Source: Natrinema salifodinae (GTDB lineage: Archaea > Halobacteriota > Halobacteria > Halobacteriales > Natrialbaceae). Taken from it: a DNA stretch of 64,000 nucleotides. The stretch is taken from the NCBI RefSeq assembly GCF_900110455.1, contig NZ_FOIS01000003.1:62001-126000 (forward strand), read 5' to 3'. Position numbers and translations under genes: made by a program. Shown piece by piece: positions 63,016 through 64,000 of the stretch. Under the pieces are notes generated by a model that saw only the letters and a list, made by a program, of their open reading frames with translations, made no database searches and had not been told where the DNA came from. How positions within the stretch are numbered: position 1 is the first letter of the stretch; every line of letters begins with the position of its first letter.

Positions 63016-64000
63016 ATGCCGTCGACACCACGCAGCCGGATCGACACCCTGCGGAACCGTATCGAGACCGGCGACGACATCGGCGACGCCGATCGCGAGC
63101 TCCTGCTCGAGTTCTCCGATCGCCTCGATCTCCTCGCCCAGCAGTACTCGGACCACCGTCACGAGAAGCTCCTCCGACACTGTACGATCATGGCCGAGAG
63201 TCTCGAGGAGAACCTCCTCGCGACCGCCCTCAAGGAGCGCGACGCCGCCGAGAAGATCGTCGCCTGGATCAACCGCTCCTACGATAACGAGGAGACGAAC
63301 CGGGACTACCGCTCCGCGCTCCGTGTGTTCGCGAAGCGCGTCAGCGACGGTGGCGACGATGAGTGTCCACCGTCGATCGACTGGGTCCCCTCGAGCACCT
63401 CGAACAACTATGATCCGTCCCCGGACCCGCGACAGATGCTCAAGTGGGAGGAACACGTCGTGCCGATGATCGACGAGTGTTACAACGCTCGCGACGCGGC
63501 CATGATCGCCCTGCAGTTCGACGCCGGCCTCCGCGGTGGCGAGTTCAAGAACCTCGAGGTCGGCGACGTTCAGGACCACGAGCGTGGCCTCCAGGTCACC
63601 GTCGAGGGGAAGCAGGGCCGCCGGACCGTCATGCTGATCCCGGCGGTCCCTCACGTCAACCGGTGGCTCGACGCCCATCCCGACCGCGACGACCCCGACG
63701 CCCCACTGTGGTCGAAGCTGCACCAGTGCGAGGCGATCTCTGACCGGATGGTCTCGAAGATCTTCGACGAGGCCGCCGATCGCGCCGACGTCAACAAGCC
63801 CGTCACGCTGACGAACTTCCGGAAGTCCAGCGCCGCGTTCCTCGCTAGCCGGAACCTCAACCAGGCCCACATCGAGGAGCATCACGGCTGGGTCCGCGGC
63901 AGCAAGGTCGCTGCCCGCTACATCTCGGTCTTCTCCGAGGACTCCGACCGCGAACTCGCGAAGGTCCACGGTGTCGACGTCTCCGAAGATGAGCCCGACC
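63016..64000 (+). CDS. Tyrosine recombinase (integrase), truncated by window end
   Basis: An open frame from the ATG at 63016 to the window end (328 residues visible). The N-terminal part is a SAM-like core-binding domain (LLLEFSDRLDLLAQQYSDHRHEKLLRHCTIMAESL). The catalytic part has Arg173 in QFDAGLRGGEFKNLEVGDV, Arg269 in NFRKSSAAFLASRNLNQAHIEEHHGW, and the nucleophile Tyr302 in VAARYISVF. The usual HxxR is TxxR here, as Thr266 lies three residues before Arg269; related haloarchaeal integrases show similar variation. The gene is probably near its end at 64000. It marks an integrative element that extends to the right. Confidence 0.9.
   Translation, partial: MPSTPRSRIDTLRNRIETGDDIGDADRELLLEFSDRLDLLAQQYSDHRHEKLLRHCTIMAESLEENLLATALKERDAAEKIVAWINRSYDNEETNRDYRSALRVFAKRVSDGGDDECPPSIDWVPSSTSNNYDPSPDPRQMLKWEEHVVPMIDECYNARDAAMIALQFDAGLRGGEFKNLEVGDVQDHERGLQVTVEGKQGRRTVMLIPAVPHVNRWLDAHPDRDDPDAPLWSKLHQCEAISDRMVSKIFDEAADRADVNKPVTLTNFRKSSAAFLASRNLNQAHIEEHHGWVRGSKVAARYISVFSEDSDRELAKVHGVDVSEDEPD

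Overview
The window is a piece of a haloarchaeal chromosome (class Halobacteria; the gene set would fit a Natrialbales-type genome, but genus is an inference). The signs are high GC, very acidic predicted proteins, near-leaderless genes with TATA-like boxes 25-30 bases upstream, and archaeal/haloarchaeal families throughout: HTH-10 (bacterio-opsin-activator type) regulators, HalOD1, LSm-L37e, geranylgeranylglyceryl phosphate synthase, pantoate kinase, archaeal AspRS and TyrRS. No rRNA, tRNA or CRISPR array was found.

Layout. 1-903 is the C-terminal end of an Lhr-type helicase. 1126-10778 is a catabolic block: an alpha/beta hydrolase, a winged-helix regulator, a thioesterase with a 3-hydroxyacyl-CoA dehydrogenase/enoyl-CoA hydratase fusion, an ACAD10/FadE-type phosphotransferase, a HAD hydrolase with an FMN-dependent hydroxy-acid oxidase, an SDR and an F420-type oxidoreductase. 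Related TTACCA/TGGTAA-containing sites sit in three intergenic regions here. 10869-17968 holds an AIR-synthase-like protein, a K+ channel, a PAS/GAF histidine kinase, a LarA-like racemase gene broken by an in-frame TGA, and two regulators. 18066-29973 holds a Dna2/Cas4-like nuclease-helicase and then mainly housekeeping genes (LSm-L37e, threonine synthase, GGGP synthase, Sir2). 30153-45000 carries a P450, a non-discriminating AspRS, coenzyme A biosynthesis genes (pantoate kinase and phosphopantothenate synthetase), TyrRS, BirA and a 971-residue membrane protein with about 13 tandem YegP-like repeats.

45141-53317 contains small haloarchaeal proteins, a 1459-residue secreted protein with a glutamine-rich 23-residue tandem repeat, and a complete biotin ECF transporter (bioY, ATPase, transmembrane subunit). 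53977-61218 is a proline-utilisation locus: an IclR regulator, an aldehyde (probably pyrroline-5-carboxylate) dehydrogenase, an HTH-10 regulator, proline dehydrogenase, a 48-residue membrane peptide, a sodium:solute symporter and a companion protein. From about 61219 GC falls, genes thin out, and a tyrosine recombinase starts at 63016 and runs off the right edge. This looks like the edge of an integrative element.

The most unusual things are: (i) a four-unit array of structured repeats beginning inside the 3' end of aspS, where each unit folds into two hairpins whose stems are conserved in pairing but not in sequence; (ii) the glutamine-rich repeat protein, which has a curlin-like period; (iii) the 13-repeat YegP membrane protein; (iv) the nonsense-interrupted LarA gene.
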